Below, piece by piece: positions 1 to 6,238 of a stretch of 30,491 nt of DNA. The stretch comes from a virus. Where the stretch lies: positions 1 through 30,491 of the IMG/VR virus record IMGVR_UViG_3300028600_000016; one strand, 5' to 3'. A model generated the notes under the pieces. That model saw only the letters and a list, made by a program, of their open reading frames with translations. It was not told the DNA's origin and made no database searches. Position 1 is the stretch's first letter. Each line of letters opens with the position of its first letter. The position numbers and the translations under genes are program-made.

Positions 1-1
1 C

Positions 2-145
2 GACACCTGGAGTTGGGCATATGTCTACGGCTATTGTTGCGGCGAATGGAACGTCGAATTCCGTACAAAAAACTTTCCACTGGACTCGGATAAATGCATG
101 GAACTTGCCGTTGCCGAGTGGAACCGCGCACCAAGAGGGACTTGA
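2..145 (+). CDS. Lar-like zinc protein, C-terminal part (cut by window edge)
   Basis: The open frame enters from the left edge and ends in TGA at 143-145, giving 47 residues without a start. A CC pair lies in a Tyr/Trp-rich stretch (YGYCCGEWNVEF), and the chain ends in an EWNRAPRGT tail. That layout, the second half of a zinc ribbon followed by a helix ending in xWNRR, is typical of the short Lar (restriction alleviation) family. The same layout is seen complete at 27078-27428 on the other strand. The N-terminal cysteines lie outside the window, so the family call is an inference from the tail only. The next gene starts four bases downstream. Confidence 0.5.
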   Translation, partial: DTWSWAYVYGYCCGEWNVEFRTKNFPLDSDKCMELAVAEWNRAPRGT

Positions 146-148
146 ATA

Positions 149-463
149 ATGGACCGCATAGAGGCCGAACTACAAGCCATCCGCGACAAATGGGAAGACG
201 AGTGCAGGAAGCGCAAAGACGCAGTGCTCGACGACCCTACCGAGCTGTTTCAGGCGCTGCAGCCTGTGGGAATGACGGTTGCCGGGGATGAGAACCGCAT
301 TTATGAACTGTTGGGCGAAATGACTAGGCAGGGAATGGATATACAGCCAAACCAGCCAGTCGGATTAATGCGTGCATCACAGATAATCGATAATGTCATC
401 GAGATATCAAACCTCATCGAAAGCGCGGTTGAAGACTACATAGAGGAAGACCATGGAGAATAA
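149..463 (+). CDS. Hypothetical acidic phage protein, 104 aa
   Basis: This complete reading frame starts with ATG just after the preceding stop and overlaps the annealing-protein gene by 11 bases, as expected in a phage operon. The protein is acidic and mostly helical. Charged residues dominate the first 35 positions, and a hydrophobic helix (residues about 75-95) precedes a strongly acidic tail. I do not recognise a family. Its position directly before an Erf-type recombinase suggests an early gene, but nothing in the sequence gives a function. Confidence 0.75.
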   Translation: MDRIEAELQAIRDKWEDECRKRKDAVLDDPTELFQALQPVGMTVAGDENRIYELLGEMTRQGMDIQPNQPVGLMRASQIIDNVIEISNLIESAVEDYIEEDHGE

Positions 464-1163
464 AGACCTTACACCAGGCGCGGTTGTACGTGCGCCCGCA
501 ATCACACCGATGTCCATGCTGCAAATGGCAGTGGAACAAGGTGCTGACCTGGACAAAATGCAGCAGCTTATGGAACTCCAGGAACGGTGGGAGAAGAACG
601 AGGCCCAGAAAGCCTATGTCACGGCCATGAGTGCGTTTCGCGCTGACTGCCCCACCATCGACAAGACTCGAAAGTCTCACAACAACAAATACGCGGGACT
701 TGCCGAGACTATCGAGCAGATCCGCATCATTTTGAGCAATCACGGCCTGTCCCACTCGTGGAAGGTGAACCAGGAAGGCCAGGACATTTCTGTGACGACC
801 TGCATAACCCACAGACAAGGGCATCGGGAATGCACGTCGATAACGGCACCGCCCGATAAGTCCGGAAGCAAAAACAATATCCAGGCAATAGCGTCAACTA
901 TTTCCTACCTGGAACGATACGGGCTTTTCGCCATGCTCGGGCTGGCGTCTAAGGAAATGGACGACGATGGCGGAGCTGCCGGGGATCGGGACATCGAATG
1001 GATAACGGTAGAACAGGCAGCAGACCTGCAAAGCCTGGCCGATGAGGTTGGCGCGAATGTCGGGCTGTTCCTGAAGTACATGAAGGCCCAGAACATCGAG
1101 CGCATCCAGTCTTGCGACTACAAGCGAGCGGTTGCAGCGCTGGAATCAAAGAGAGGAAAATAA
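453..1163 (+). CDS. erf: Erf-family single-strand DNA annealing protein
   Basis: The 236-residue product resembles the ERF superfamily (phage P22 Erf), ring-forming proteins that bind single-stranded DNA and pair complementary strands during phage recombination. Visible signs are the QKAYVTAMSAFRADCP segment (about residues 50-65), the HNNKYAGLAETIEQIRIILSNHG block and the later SITAPPDKSGSKNNIQAIASTISYLERYGL block, which is the family signature. The C-terminal third is variable and probably a protein-contact region. The stop overlaps the start of the YqaJ exonuclease gene, so the annealing protein and nuclease are translated together like the lambda Bet/Exo pair. Start chosen at the ATG inside the previous gene; it gives the usual family length. 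Confidence 0.9.
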   Translation: MENKDLTPGAVVRAPAITPMSMLQMAVEQGADLDKMQQLMELQERWEKNEAQKAYVTAMSAFRADCPTIDKTRKSHNNKYAGLAETIEQIRIILSNHGLSHSWKVNQEGQDISVTTCITHRQGHRECTSITAPPDKSGSKNNIQAIASTISYLERYGLFAMLGLASKEMDDDGGAAGDRDIEWITVEQAADLQSLADEVGANVGLFLKYMKAQNIERIQSCDYKRAVAALESKRGK

Positions 1164-1777
1164 TGGAACAGTATTCTGACGAATGGTGGCAAGCGAGACT
1201 CGGCAAAGCCACTGCAAGCAAAATTGCCGATATCGTAGCTAAGACGCGCTCAGGCGTTAGCGCATCCCGGACCAACTACGAGGCCCAGCTTATCGCCGAG
1301 CGCCTTACCGGCACCCCTCCTGACTGTTACACCAGCGCCGCTATGCAGTGGGGAACGGACAAGGAACCAGAAGCCAGGTCCGCATATCAATTTTTCGCTG
1401 ACTTAGAAGTCCAGGAAGTAGGGTTTTTCGACCATCCATATATTGAGATGTCCGGAGCCAGTCCAGACGGACTTGTCGGCACGGACGGGCTTGTCGAGAT
1501 CAAATGTCCTAACACCGCCACGCATCTTGCAACCCTGATAAATGGCAAGGTGCCAGCCCAGTATATGACTCAAATGCAATGGCAGATGGCCTGCACAGAG
1601 CGCACTTGGTGCGACTGGGTTTCCTACGACCCACGGCTGCCGGAATCCATGCGCCTGTTCATCAAGCGTATCGAGCGCGACGACGAACGCATATCCGTAC
1701 TGGAAAAAGAAGTACGCAGGTTTCTGGATGAAGTAGCAGGAAAAGTAGTTAAATTAAAAACCATGTATGGAGTATGA
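1163..1777 (+). CDS. YqaJ/lambda-exonuclease family recombination nuclease
   Basis: The 204-residue product belongs to the YqaJ viral recombinase family, PD-(D/E)XK nucleases that resect double-stranded ends to give the 3' tails used by annealing proteins. Key features are the N-terminal EWWQARLGKATAS block (residues 7-19), the MQWGTDKEPEAR segment (61-72), SPDGL with the predicted metal-binding Asp at 102, and VEIKCP with Glu112 and Lys114, completing the D...ExK site. The downstream MTQMQWQMACT stretch is typical of the family. The ATG overlaps the last base of erf; an upstream in-frame start at 1112 would lie inside erf and is unlikely. Confidence 0.93.
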   Translation: MEQYSDEWWQARLGKATASKIADIVAKTRSGVSASRTNYEAQLIAERLTGTPPDCYTSAAMQWGTDKEPEARSAYQFFADLEVQEVGFFDHPYIEMSGASPDGLVGTDGLVEIKCPNTATHLATLINGKVPAQYMTQMQWQMACTERTWCDWVSYDPRLPESMRLFIKRIERDDERISVLEKEVRRFLDEVAGKVVKLKTMYGV

Positions 1778-1778
1778 A

Positions 1779-2726
1779 ATGACCGATATCGCAACCACAG
1801 AGATCGTCGCATATGACGAGTTCCGAGCTCAGCTTGCGGAGCTCAAGGAATACAACGACAAAGCCGTTTTCGACTATGAGACGCCGAAAGGCAACAAGGA
1901 TGCCCGAAGTCACGTACATAAGCTTCGGAAGACAAAAACTGCTGTAGACGCATGCAGGAAGAACGAAAAGGCCGCCAGCCTTGCCTATGGCCGCAAGGTA
2001 GACGGAGAAGCGAAAGAGATCATCGGCGAGATTGAGGAAATGATTTCAGTGCACGCGGCTCCGATCCTTGAGATCGAGAACCGGGAAAAGCAGCGCGTTG
2101 CCGATATCCTGGATTATATCGAATCGATCAGAGCCAAAGCCGAAAACACGGAAGGACTGTCGGTTAAGCAGCTGACAGAACAGATCAATAGCGTGTATGC
2201 ATCAGAACTAAACGAGGCAGTATGCCAGGAATTTTTAGAACAGGCCGTTGGTGCAAAGGGGATAGCCATAGAAACACTTGAACGCCTCATCGCCGAACAG
2301 CAGAATCGCGAAGACGACCAGGCAGAACTCGACCGGCTGCGCAAGGAAACTGCGGAGCGCGAACGAAAAGCCCGCGACGAGCTCATAGCAAAAGAAGCGG
2401 CGCAGCGCGCCACAAAGGAAGCGGAACAGGCCGCAAAACGTCAGCAGGAAAAAGCGGAGCGAGCAGCCGAAGCCGCAGCAAAGAAGCGCGAGGAACAAGC
2501 CGCGATAGATGCGGAAGCCAGAATGAAACGGGAGGCCGAAGAGAAGAAAAAGGCCGCCGCTGCTGCCCTGGCAAAGCGGGAATCGAACAAAAGGCACCTG
2601 GCAAAGATCAACAACGCAGCGGCGAAAGCCCTTGTTGAGCATGCCTTGCTCAGCGAAGAACAAGCCAGAACCGTTGTGACGCTCATCGCTACCGGCGAAA
2701 TTCCTAACGTATCGATCAGGTATTGA
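1779..2726 (+). CDS. Coiled-coil protein beside the recombinase genes (DUF1351-like)
   Basis: The 315-residue product has an N-terminal domain (about 1-150) containing NKDARSHVHKLRKTKTAVDACRK. Similar segments occur in phage proteins of the DUF1351 type that commonly accompany YqaJ/Erf or RecT modules. Residues about 165-275 are a long Ala/Glu/Lys/Arg coiled coil, TolA-like in composition, followed by a short helical end domain. The start is the ATG at 1779, where GGAG lies seven bases upstream; an ATG at 1767 lies inside the exonuclease gene. Function is unknown; an accessory role in recombination is inferred from context. The Ala-rich repeats produce long but meaningless antisense frames. 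Confidence 0.82.
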   Translation: MTDIATTEIVAYDEFRAQLAELKEYNDKAVFDYETPKGNKDARSHVHKLRKTKTAVDACRKNEKAASLAYGRKVDGEAKEIIGEIEEMISVHAAPILEIENREKQRVADILDYIESIRAKAENTEGLSVKQLTEQINSVYASELNEAVCQEFLEQAVGAKGIAIETLERLIAEQQNREDDQAELDRLRKETAERERKARDELIAKEAAQRATKEAEQAAKRQQEKAERAAEAAAKKREEQAAIDAEARMKREAEEKKKAAAAALAKRESNKRHLAKINNAAAKALVEHALLSEEQARTVVTLIATGEIPNVSIRY

Positions 2727-2755
2727 AAAGTGGCGAAATTACGGGAGAAATTCTG

Positions 2756-3028
2756 ATGAAAATTAAAGACGCTTTAGAGATTATCAACGCTCCAGATCCG
2801 ACAGGCTTCATGGTTGCATTCGAATGGTATGGCGACGGGATTCTGCGTGCCGACCATTTCCCGGACAAACACGGCGGAGACGACTTGATAGAAACCGAGG
2901 CAGAGGCTTTAATTCTTGCTCAGAAGTTCGCCAACAAAATGCGCGGCAAGGCCTGTAACCTCTATGTTATTGACCATAACTTCCACCCGGTTACAGGGTG
3001 TCGCGATAGATTCATCGAAAACAGGTAA
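2756..3028 (+). CDS. Hypothetical protein, 90 aa
   Basis: Starts with MKIKDALEIINAPDPTGFMV. The ATG at 2756 is preferred over a TTG at 2723 because GGGAG lies nine bases upstream and the TTG version would overlap the previous gene. The protein has a short alpha/beta look with EFEWYGDG-like and DHFPDKHGGDD stretches and ends in a basic tail. I recognise no domain. It lies 29 bases after the coiled-coil gene and 7 bases before the next, so it is a member of the plus-strand early operon. Confidence 0.7.
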   Translation: MKIKDALEIINAPDPTGFMVAFEWYGDGILRADHFPDKHGGDDLIETEAEALILAQKFANKMRGKACNLYVIDHNFHPVTGCRDRFIENR

Positions 3029-3035
3029 AGCCAGA

Positions 3036-3245
3036 ATGCCTAAACCAGAGAAAAGATCGTGGAAACCCGGCTGGTATGGGGATCGGCTGCATGCGGTATC
3101 CGAAAACCCTCGCTTTGCGTTGTGTTCTTTTCGCTTCCCCCCTCGCTGTCCAGACGGTGAATGGTTCAAGAGAAAGGTAGAAAAAGGCATCCCGCGCTGC
3201 AAAAAATGCGTGAGCGTTATCGAAAAACAAGAGGAAACCGAATGA
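3036..3245 (+). CDS. Hypothetical basic CxxC protein, 69 aa
   Basis: The product begins MPKPEKRSWKPGWYGD, is rich in Lys/Arg/Pro and carries one CxxC pair (CKKC) near the C-terminus plus a lone Cys (FALCSF). This could be half of a metal site but is incomplete. Its first codons are almost the same as those of the following NinB-like gene (exact 25-base repeat, 3042-3066 and 3248-3272), so one gene start was probably copied from the other. The stop overlaps the next start. No family recognised. Confidence 0.65.
   Translation: MPKPEKRSWKPGWYGDRLHAVSENPRFALCSFRFPPRCPDGEWFKRKVEKGIPRCKKCVSVIEKQEETE
3042..3066. repeat. 25-base direct repeat, copy 1 (start of CxxC gene)
   Basis: These bases encode the KPEKRSW region at the N-terminus of the CxxC protein and are identical to 3248-3272. 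Confidence 0.95.
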
Positions 3246-3733
3246 GCAAACCAGAGAAAAGATCGTGGAAACTGGACTCTGACGCCAGACGAGGAAAGGC
3301 CGTTGTGGTAGTAAACGCCGTGCCTATCGGGCCGGATCACCCCGTGATGAAGCTCACGCTAGAAGTCTGGCGAGACAAGCGTTCAGCGGCCCAGCAGGCA
3401 CTGATGTGGATCTGGCACTACCAATGGCAGAAACACTTCGGCGATACGGCCCAGGAGGAACACATACGGTTCAAAAAGGAATGGCTGTTGCCGATACTGC
3501 TAAGGGATAACGTGGTGGATGGGCTCCACGCCCTCTATAAGGCTGCACGTCAGCGGTACGCGACTGAAGGCGACGAGCTCGGCCTCCTGGCCCTTTACGA
3601 GCTGATATCCACCACCACACTCAACACCAAGCAATTCGCCGAGATCCTAACGTCCTATCAACAGGAAGCGGTGATGGAGGGACTGGTGTTCACCGTTCTG
3701 TGTTCTGAATATGAAGAGGCCATGGGCAAATGA
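3242..3733 (+). CDS. NinB-like recombination protein
   Basis: The 163-residue product has the layout of the NinB/YbcN group of phage recombination accessory proteins, which bind single-stranded DNA. An N-terminal strand region (LTLEVWRDKRSAAQQALMWI, about residues 44-63) matches the family's 'K-R-T/S...QN-A-L-W' core. It is followed by a helical middle with a W/H-rich segment (HYQWQKHFG) and an end helix starting LNTKQFAEIL. In lambda-like phages NinB lies in the same recombination/replication region, which fits its place after erf and the exonuclease. Start at 3242 overlaps the previous stop (ATGA); a longer frame from 3161 would bury that gene. The call rests on pattern recognition only. 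Confidence 0.55.
   Translation: MSKPEKRSWKLDSDARRGKAVVVVNAVPIGPDHPVMKLTLEVWRDKRSAAQQALMWIWHYQWQKHFGDTAQEEHIRFKKEWLLPILLRDNVVDGLHALYKAARQRYATEGDELGLLALYELISTTTLNTKQFAEILTSYQQEAVMEGLVFTVLCSEYEEAMGK
3248..3272. repeat. 25-base direct repeat, copy 2 (start of NinB-like gene)
   Basis: Identical to 3042-3066 and in the same codon phase, giving the NinB-like protein the same KPEKRSW N-terminus. The similarity stops right after the repeat. Confidence 0.95.
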
Positions 3734-3828
3734 GCACAGAGTTGACTCTTATTGCGGGGCTGATCGGCTTTCTTATTGGCGGAAGCATAACCCACAAAAA
3801 CTTCAAACCAGACGAGGACGAGAAATGA
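3730..3828 (+). CDS. Small membrane protein, 32 aa
   Basis: This short frame overlaps the stop of the NinB-like gene (ATGA) and the start of the next gene (AAATGA), which argues strongly that it is translated. It encodes one hydrophobic segment (LTLIAGLIGFLIGGSI) followed by a charged tail (KPDEDEK), so it is a single-pass membrane peptide with a short cytoplasmic or periplasmic end. Function unknown. Confidence 0.6.
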   Translation: MSTELTLIAGLIGFLIGGSITHKNFKPDEDEK

Positions 3829-4043
3829 AATACAAGACGATAGAGACAACAGTACCGGATTGGGCGAAATGGTTAACAATTGACGCAAACGGAGATCTTT
3901 GGTGTTTTGATCTAAAACCTGAGTACTCGGGCCAATACAAGCATTGGGGCACTTGTGGCGATGAAGCTGTATGCGTCGGATTAGGACCACCACCCGACGA
4001 CGCATCAAAAGAACTCTACCGACTGGAATGGGTGTGGGAATGA
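3825..4043 (+). CDS. Hypothetical protein, 72 aa
   Basis: Starts at the ATG that overlaps the previous stop. The product (MKYKTIETTVPDWAKWLTID...) is acidic and rich in Trp and Tyr, with two Cys (WCFD and GTCGDEAVC region). It appears to be a small beta-rich cytoplasmic protein. No family recognised. It shares ATGA junctions with both neighbours and so is part of a translationally coupled run. Confidence 0.65.
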   Translation: MKYKTIETTVPDWAKWLTIDANGDLWCFDLKPEYSGQYKHWGTCGDEAVCVGLGPPPDDASKELYRLEWVWE

Positions 4044-4393
4044 AAGAAGTCAGAATGACTCTGCGGTATCCGATACGCATCCACACCTTGATACTTGGAG
4101 AATATGAACTCACCGACAACGTTCGAACCAGTCGCGGGGATACAATGATCGAAGCCAGAGGCGCAACGACCGATGACTCTGCGTCCCAAACGGTAGGTAA
4201 CAGCACATGGCTAGATGAATTCCTGCTGCGCGACATGGAACGCACCCAAAAGGACCAATGCGCCCGCGAATGCCGCAACCTATGGGGGCCGATCTGGAAG
4301 TACATCTGGAAGGAAGAGTGGGACGCAAACGCGGAAGCAATGAGAGAGGAAAGAGAAAAAGCCCTGGCTAAGTGGAGGAAAAATGACGCATAA
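4040..4393 (+). CDS. Hypothetical protein, 117 aa
   Basis: The ATG at 4040 overlaps the previous stop (ATGA). Alternatives are 4055 and 4145, the last with GGGG a few bases upstream, so the N-terminus is uncertain. The C-terminal half is helical, charged and Trp-rich (ECRNLWGPIWKYIWKEEW followed by a Glu/Lys helix). No known domain is apparent. It overlaps the next gene by 11 bases. Confidence 0.6.
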   Translation: MKEVRMTLRYPIRIHTLILGEYELTDNVRTSRGDTMIEARGATTDDSASQTVGNSTWLDEFLLRDMERTQKDQCARECRNLWGPIWKYIWKEEWDANAEAMREEREKALAKWRKNDA

Positions 4394-4790
4394 AGGCCCC
4401 CGGCCACGATGGCCGACACTACAAATCGACGACGCAATAGCTGAAGGCAGCCCCATTACCCACGGCGTATATAAAATACTCGAATATATCGGGTATGTTC
4501 AAAAGAAAAAACCGGACGGAAGGACGAATGGTTATCACTGGTACAAGGTGCAATGCACCGTATGCGAGCGAATACATAAACGCATGCAGAGCACCATCAC
4601 CACTTCAGCCAGGACAAAAACCGAGTATTGCCAGGCGTGCAAATTCGAAGACAAGCCGAAGCTGACCGGAACAGAAAGGCGTAACAAAGACGACGTCAAA
4701 GAGAAAGAGGAAAATCTGGCGCTGCTAAAGCTTTTTCAGAATTGGCCGATAGCTAGTAACAACAAACCATTTGATTCAGCGAGAGGTTGA
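4383..4790 (+). CDS. Putative zinc-ribbon protein, 135 aa
   Basis: The product carries two CxxC pairs, CTVC (about residue 58) and CQAC (about residue 83), with about 22 residues between them, plus a basic spacer. This fits a four-cysteine zinc ribbon, possibly nucleic-acid binding. The N-terminal half contains an HGVYKILEYIGYVQ-like beta segment. The C-terminus is charged and probably disordered. Starts inside the previous gene. The zinc site is read directly from the sequence; any DNA or RNA role is inferred. Confidence 0.68.
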   Translation: MTHKGPRPRWPTLQIDDAIAEGSPITHGVYKILEYIGYVQKKKPDGRTNGYHWYKVQCTVCERIHKRMQSTITTSARTKTEYCQACKFEDKPKLTGTERRNKDDVKEKEENLALLKLFQNWPIASNNKPFDSARG

Positions 4791-4791
4791 A

Positions 4792-4851
4792 ATGGGTATA
4801 TTTGATGGCACACCACTTGAATACATCATCGAAAAAGAGGACATGCAATGA
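4792..4851 (+). CDS. Possible 19-aa peptide (leader or small protein)
   Basis: A short frame (MGIFDGTPLEYIIEKEDMQ) starts just after the previous stop, has AGAGG five bases upstream, and its TGA overlaps the ATG of the next gene. This layout supports translation, perhaps mainly to couple its neighbours. No similarity is known to me. Confidence 0.4.
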   Translation: MGIFDGTPLEYIIEKEDMQ

Positions 4852-5075
4852 ACCCGCAATTCGAGCTAACCTACCTCGACAACAAGGGCGACAAGCGCGA
4901 GGAAATCCACGGCCTGCAGGCGCAGGTTATCGCCTATGCCCTGGCCTATGAGGCCGATGGCTTCGAGATCATTTCCGTTTATGACAGGTACGCCAGAAGA
5001 GAAGTAAACTATACGGGCATACCGTTCGAGCGGATTACAGAATTTGGCTACGACGACAGAAAGGACGAAACATGA
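4848..5075 (+). CDS. Hypothetical protein, 75 aa
   Basis: Starts at an ATG preceded by GAGG and overlapping the preceding short frame. The product (MNPQFELTYLDNKGDKREEI...) is acidic with alternating beta strands and one helix (QAQVIAYALAYEADGFEII). No domain recognised. Its stop overlaps the next tiny membrane-protein start. Confidence 0.68.
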   Translation: MNPQFELTYLDNKGDKREEIHGLQAQVIAYALAYEADGFEIISVYDRYARREVNYTGIPFERITEFGYDDRKDET

Positions 5076-5173
5076 AGATCGACATCAAAAACAGGCGTCA
5101 TTGCAACCGGATCGTCGACGCTTTCACCGTTGTGGTGATCGTCTGGGCGCTGGCATGGGCGCATTATGGGTGA
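5072..5173 (+). CDS. Small membrane protein, 33 aa
   Basis: ATG overlaps the stop of the previous gene (ACATGA). The product has a basic N-terminus (MKIDIKNRRHCNR) and one hydrophobic segment (VDAFTVVVIVWALAWAHYG), the arrangement of a single-pass inner-membrane peptide with its N-terminus in the cytoplasm. It is the last clear gene before the hairpin-rich gap. Confidence 0.55.
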   Translation: MKIDIKNRRHCNRIVDAFTVVVIVWALAWAHYG

Positions 5174-5509
5174 TGGAATGAACAAAGCCATCTCGACAAA
5201 CAAATACCGGAGGCCCCCGCTAGTGGGTAGCGTGTCAGAGTAGCTAGCAAGCTGATAGTGGTTTCTGTGGTGCTGCCTGTCGGGCCGTCCCCTCGCTCGA
5301 CACTTGGCAATGCCCAAGAAAGGGCGCAGGCGCGTTAAGCGCACATGGGTGTAATAACGCAAATGGGCGTTATTAGGTGGTGAGAATCCACCCGGACCAC
5401 AGCCTCCCGGTTTACGGGATAGGCGGCAAGCAGCACCCCAGAGACCATTCAACGCAAACCCGCTTGAGACCGGCGGAAATAGGAGAAAACGTCGCTATGG
5501 GGCAGTGTA
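5174..5509 (+). other. Gene-poor stretch rich in hairpins, possible structured RNA
   Basis: No convincing gene lies here. Perfect short stems are dense: CGCTA/TAGCG (5218-5232), CTTGG/CCAAG (5303-5318), a 9-bp stem TAATAACGC/GCGTTATTA (5352-5375), GGTGG/CCACC directly next to it (5376-5392), and a two-part stem GCCT-CCCG/CGGG-AGGC (5402-5424). Three stems stacked within 73 bases between small co-directional genes suggest a structured RNA or a long leader of the gene at 5510. No T-run follows any stem, so they do not look like ordinary terminators. Identity is unknown. Confidence 0.45.
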
Positions 5510-5764
5510 ATGAGCATTGATAAGCAGGAAGTCGCTAAGCTTATGAAAAAGTGCCAGATCGGGTGTGGTGGAAGAAATGCGCTTGAAGATGCGCACGATA
5601 TCCTTGCGGAGTGCTATGGAACACTAGGCGCGATGGATGCCGAGATCCGCCGACTGCGTGGAAGCCTGAAAGAAATAGCGCAGCTAGGTAGCTATTACAG
5701 CCAGACACCGCAATCGAACTGCACCGCTAGAAAAGCACTCGGTTGCCGAAAAATGCCATTTTAA
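5510..5764 (+). CDS. Hypothetical protein, 84 aa
   Basis: First gene after the hairpin-rich gap. GGGG lies about ten bases before the ATG. The product has several Cys (KKCQIGCGG, AECYG, SNCTARKALGCRK) and an amphipathic helix (AMDAEIRRLRGSLKEIAQLG) that may form a short coiled coil. No known family. The Cys spacing is not a clean zinc motif. Confidence 0.6.
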   Translation: MSIDKQEVAKLMKKCQIGCGGRNALEDAHDILAECYGTLGAMDAEIRRLRGSLKEIAQLGSYYSQTPQSNCTARKALGCRKMPF

Positions 5765-5797
5765 CGGGATGCGTCCGGCTTCCAGGGAGGGTAACGG

Positions 5798-5851
5798 ATG
5801 ACGACAATGATAGGGCTCGTTACCGCAAGTCCTGGGAATGGTGGCCCTTAA
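5798..5851 (+). CDS. Possible 17-aa peptide with strong ribosome site
   Basis: A short frame (MTTMIGLVTASPGNGGP) has GGAGG six bases before its ATG, among the best ribosome sites in this arm. It lies in the 127-base gap between two small genes. Size and lack of similarity keep confidence low. Confidence 0.3.
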   Translation: MTTMIGLVTASPGNGGP

Positions 5852-5891
5852 GGTCTATATGACTGGTATGATTACAATCAGAGGAAAAACC

Positions 5892-5951
5892 ATGAATACT
5901 TTTATTTTTATCGCAGCAATGGCGTTTAGCTGGCTAGTGAATGCCTGCTAA
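5892..5951 (+). CDS. Tiny hydrophobic peptide, 19 aa
   Basis: MNTFIFIAAMAFSWLVNAC is almost entirely hydrophobic and has AGAGGA seven bases before the ATG. An in-frame ATG at 5859 would add 11 residues. The frame overlaps the next membrane peptide by 11 bases. Probably inserts in the inner membrane; role unknown. Confidence 0.4.
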   Translation: MNTFIFIAAMAFSWLVNAC

Positions 5952-6024
5952 ATACTGGATCTACGCAACTGTGTGCGCTGCACTGCTGGTGCTAAACTTC
6001 CTGGTAGGAGCCTCTAATGCCTGA
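5941..6024 (+). CDS. Tiny membrane peptide, 27 aa
   Basis: The frame overlaps the end of the 19-aa peptide gene and the start of the next gene. It encodes MPAKYWIYATVC followed by a Leu/Val-rich span (AALLVLNFLVGAS), consistent with one membrane segment. Its ribosome site is weak, so translation may depend on coupling to the preceding frame. Confidence 0.4.
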   Translation: MPAKYWIYATVCAALLVLNFLVGASNA

Positions 6025-6238
6025 ATGGATCGTAATTCTGCTGATAATCGCCGCCGCTGCACCTGTGTCATGGGTTATCGGTATGGCATGCGACTATCAC
6101 ACTTCAGCAGACTGGGAGGCCCGCCGAGAAAGGTATCTGTTTAGAACATTGATTTTCATAGTCAAGGCAGCAGTGTTCGTATTGATGCTGATGGTAGTTA
6201 CGCGGTTACTAGCATCGTTCGGCGCTACTCCTCCATGA
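6017..6238 (+). CDS. Small two-span membrane protein, 73 aa (holin-size)
   Basis: AGGAG lies six bases before the ATG. The product has two hydrophobic spans, WIVILLIIAAAAPVSWVIG (residues 4-22) and TLIFIVKAAVFVLMLMVVT (about 45-63), separated by a charged loop rich in Arg/Glu. This size and topology match a class II holin or other small inner-membrane phage protein, but no endolysin lies beside it, so the lysis role is only a possibility. Its end overlaps the last 14 bases of the opposing virion gene, marking the point where the plus and minus operons meet. Confidence 0.6.
   Translation: MPEWIVILLIIAAAAPVSWVIGMACDYHTSADWEARRERYLFRTLIFIVKAAVFVLMLMVVTRLLASFGATPP

Noticed and set aside
2235-2663. 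Phe/Leu/Arg-rich minus frame that looks membrane-like
   Set aside because: Complement of the Ala/Glu/Lys coiled-coil codons; hydrophobicity is an artefact.
3658-4437. 259-aa minus-strand frame
   Set aside because: Runs against at least four tightly coupled plus genes; Ser/Arg/Leu-rich shadow translation.
5178-5243. 21-aa plus frame in the hairpin-rich gap
   Set aside because: Weak ribosome site, no coupling to a neighbour, and it runs into the first stem.
5281-5345. Sequence resembling parts of a self-cleaving ribozyme
   Set aside because: Only short pieces (AATGCC, CCAAG) look alike; the full set of conserved stems and core bases is not present.
5048-5452. 134-aa minus-strand frame
   Set aside because: Antisense to two real small genes and the hairpin-rich gap; composition is irregular, without a ribosome site or neighbours on that strand.
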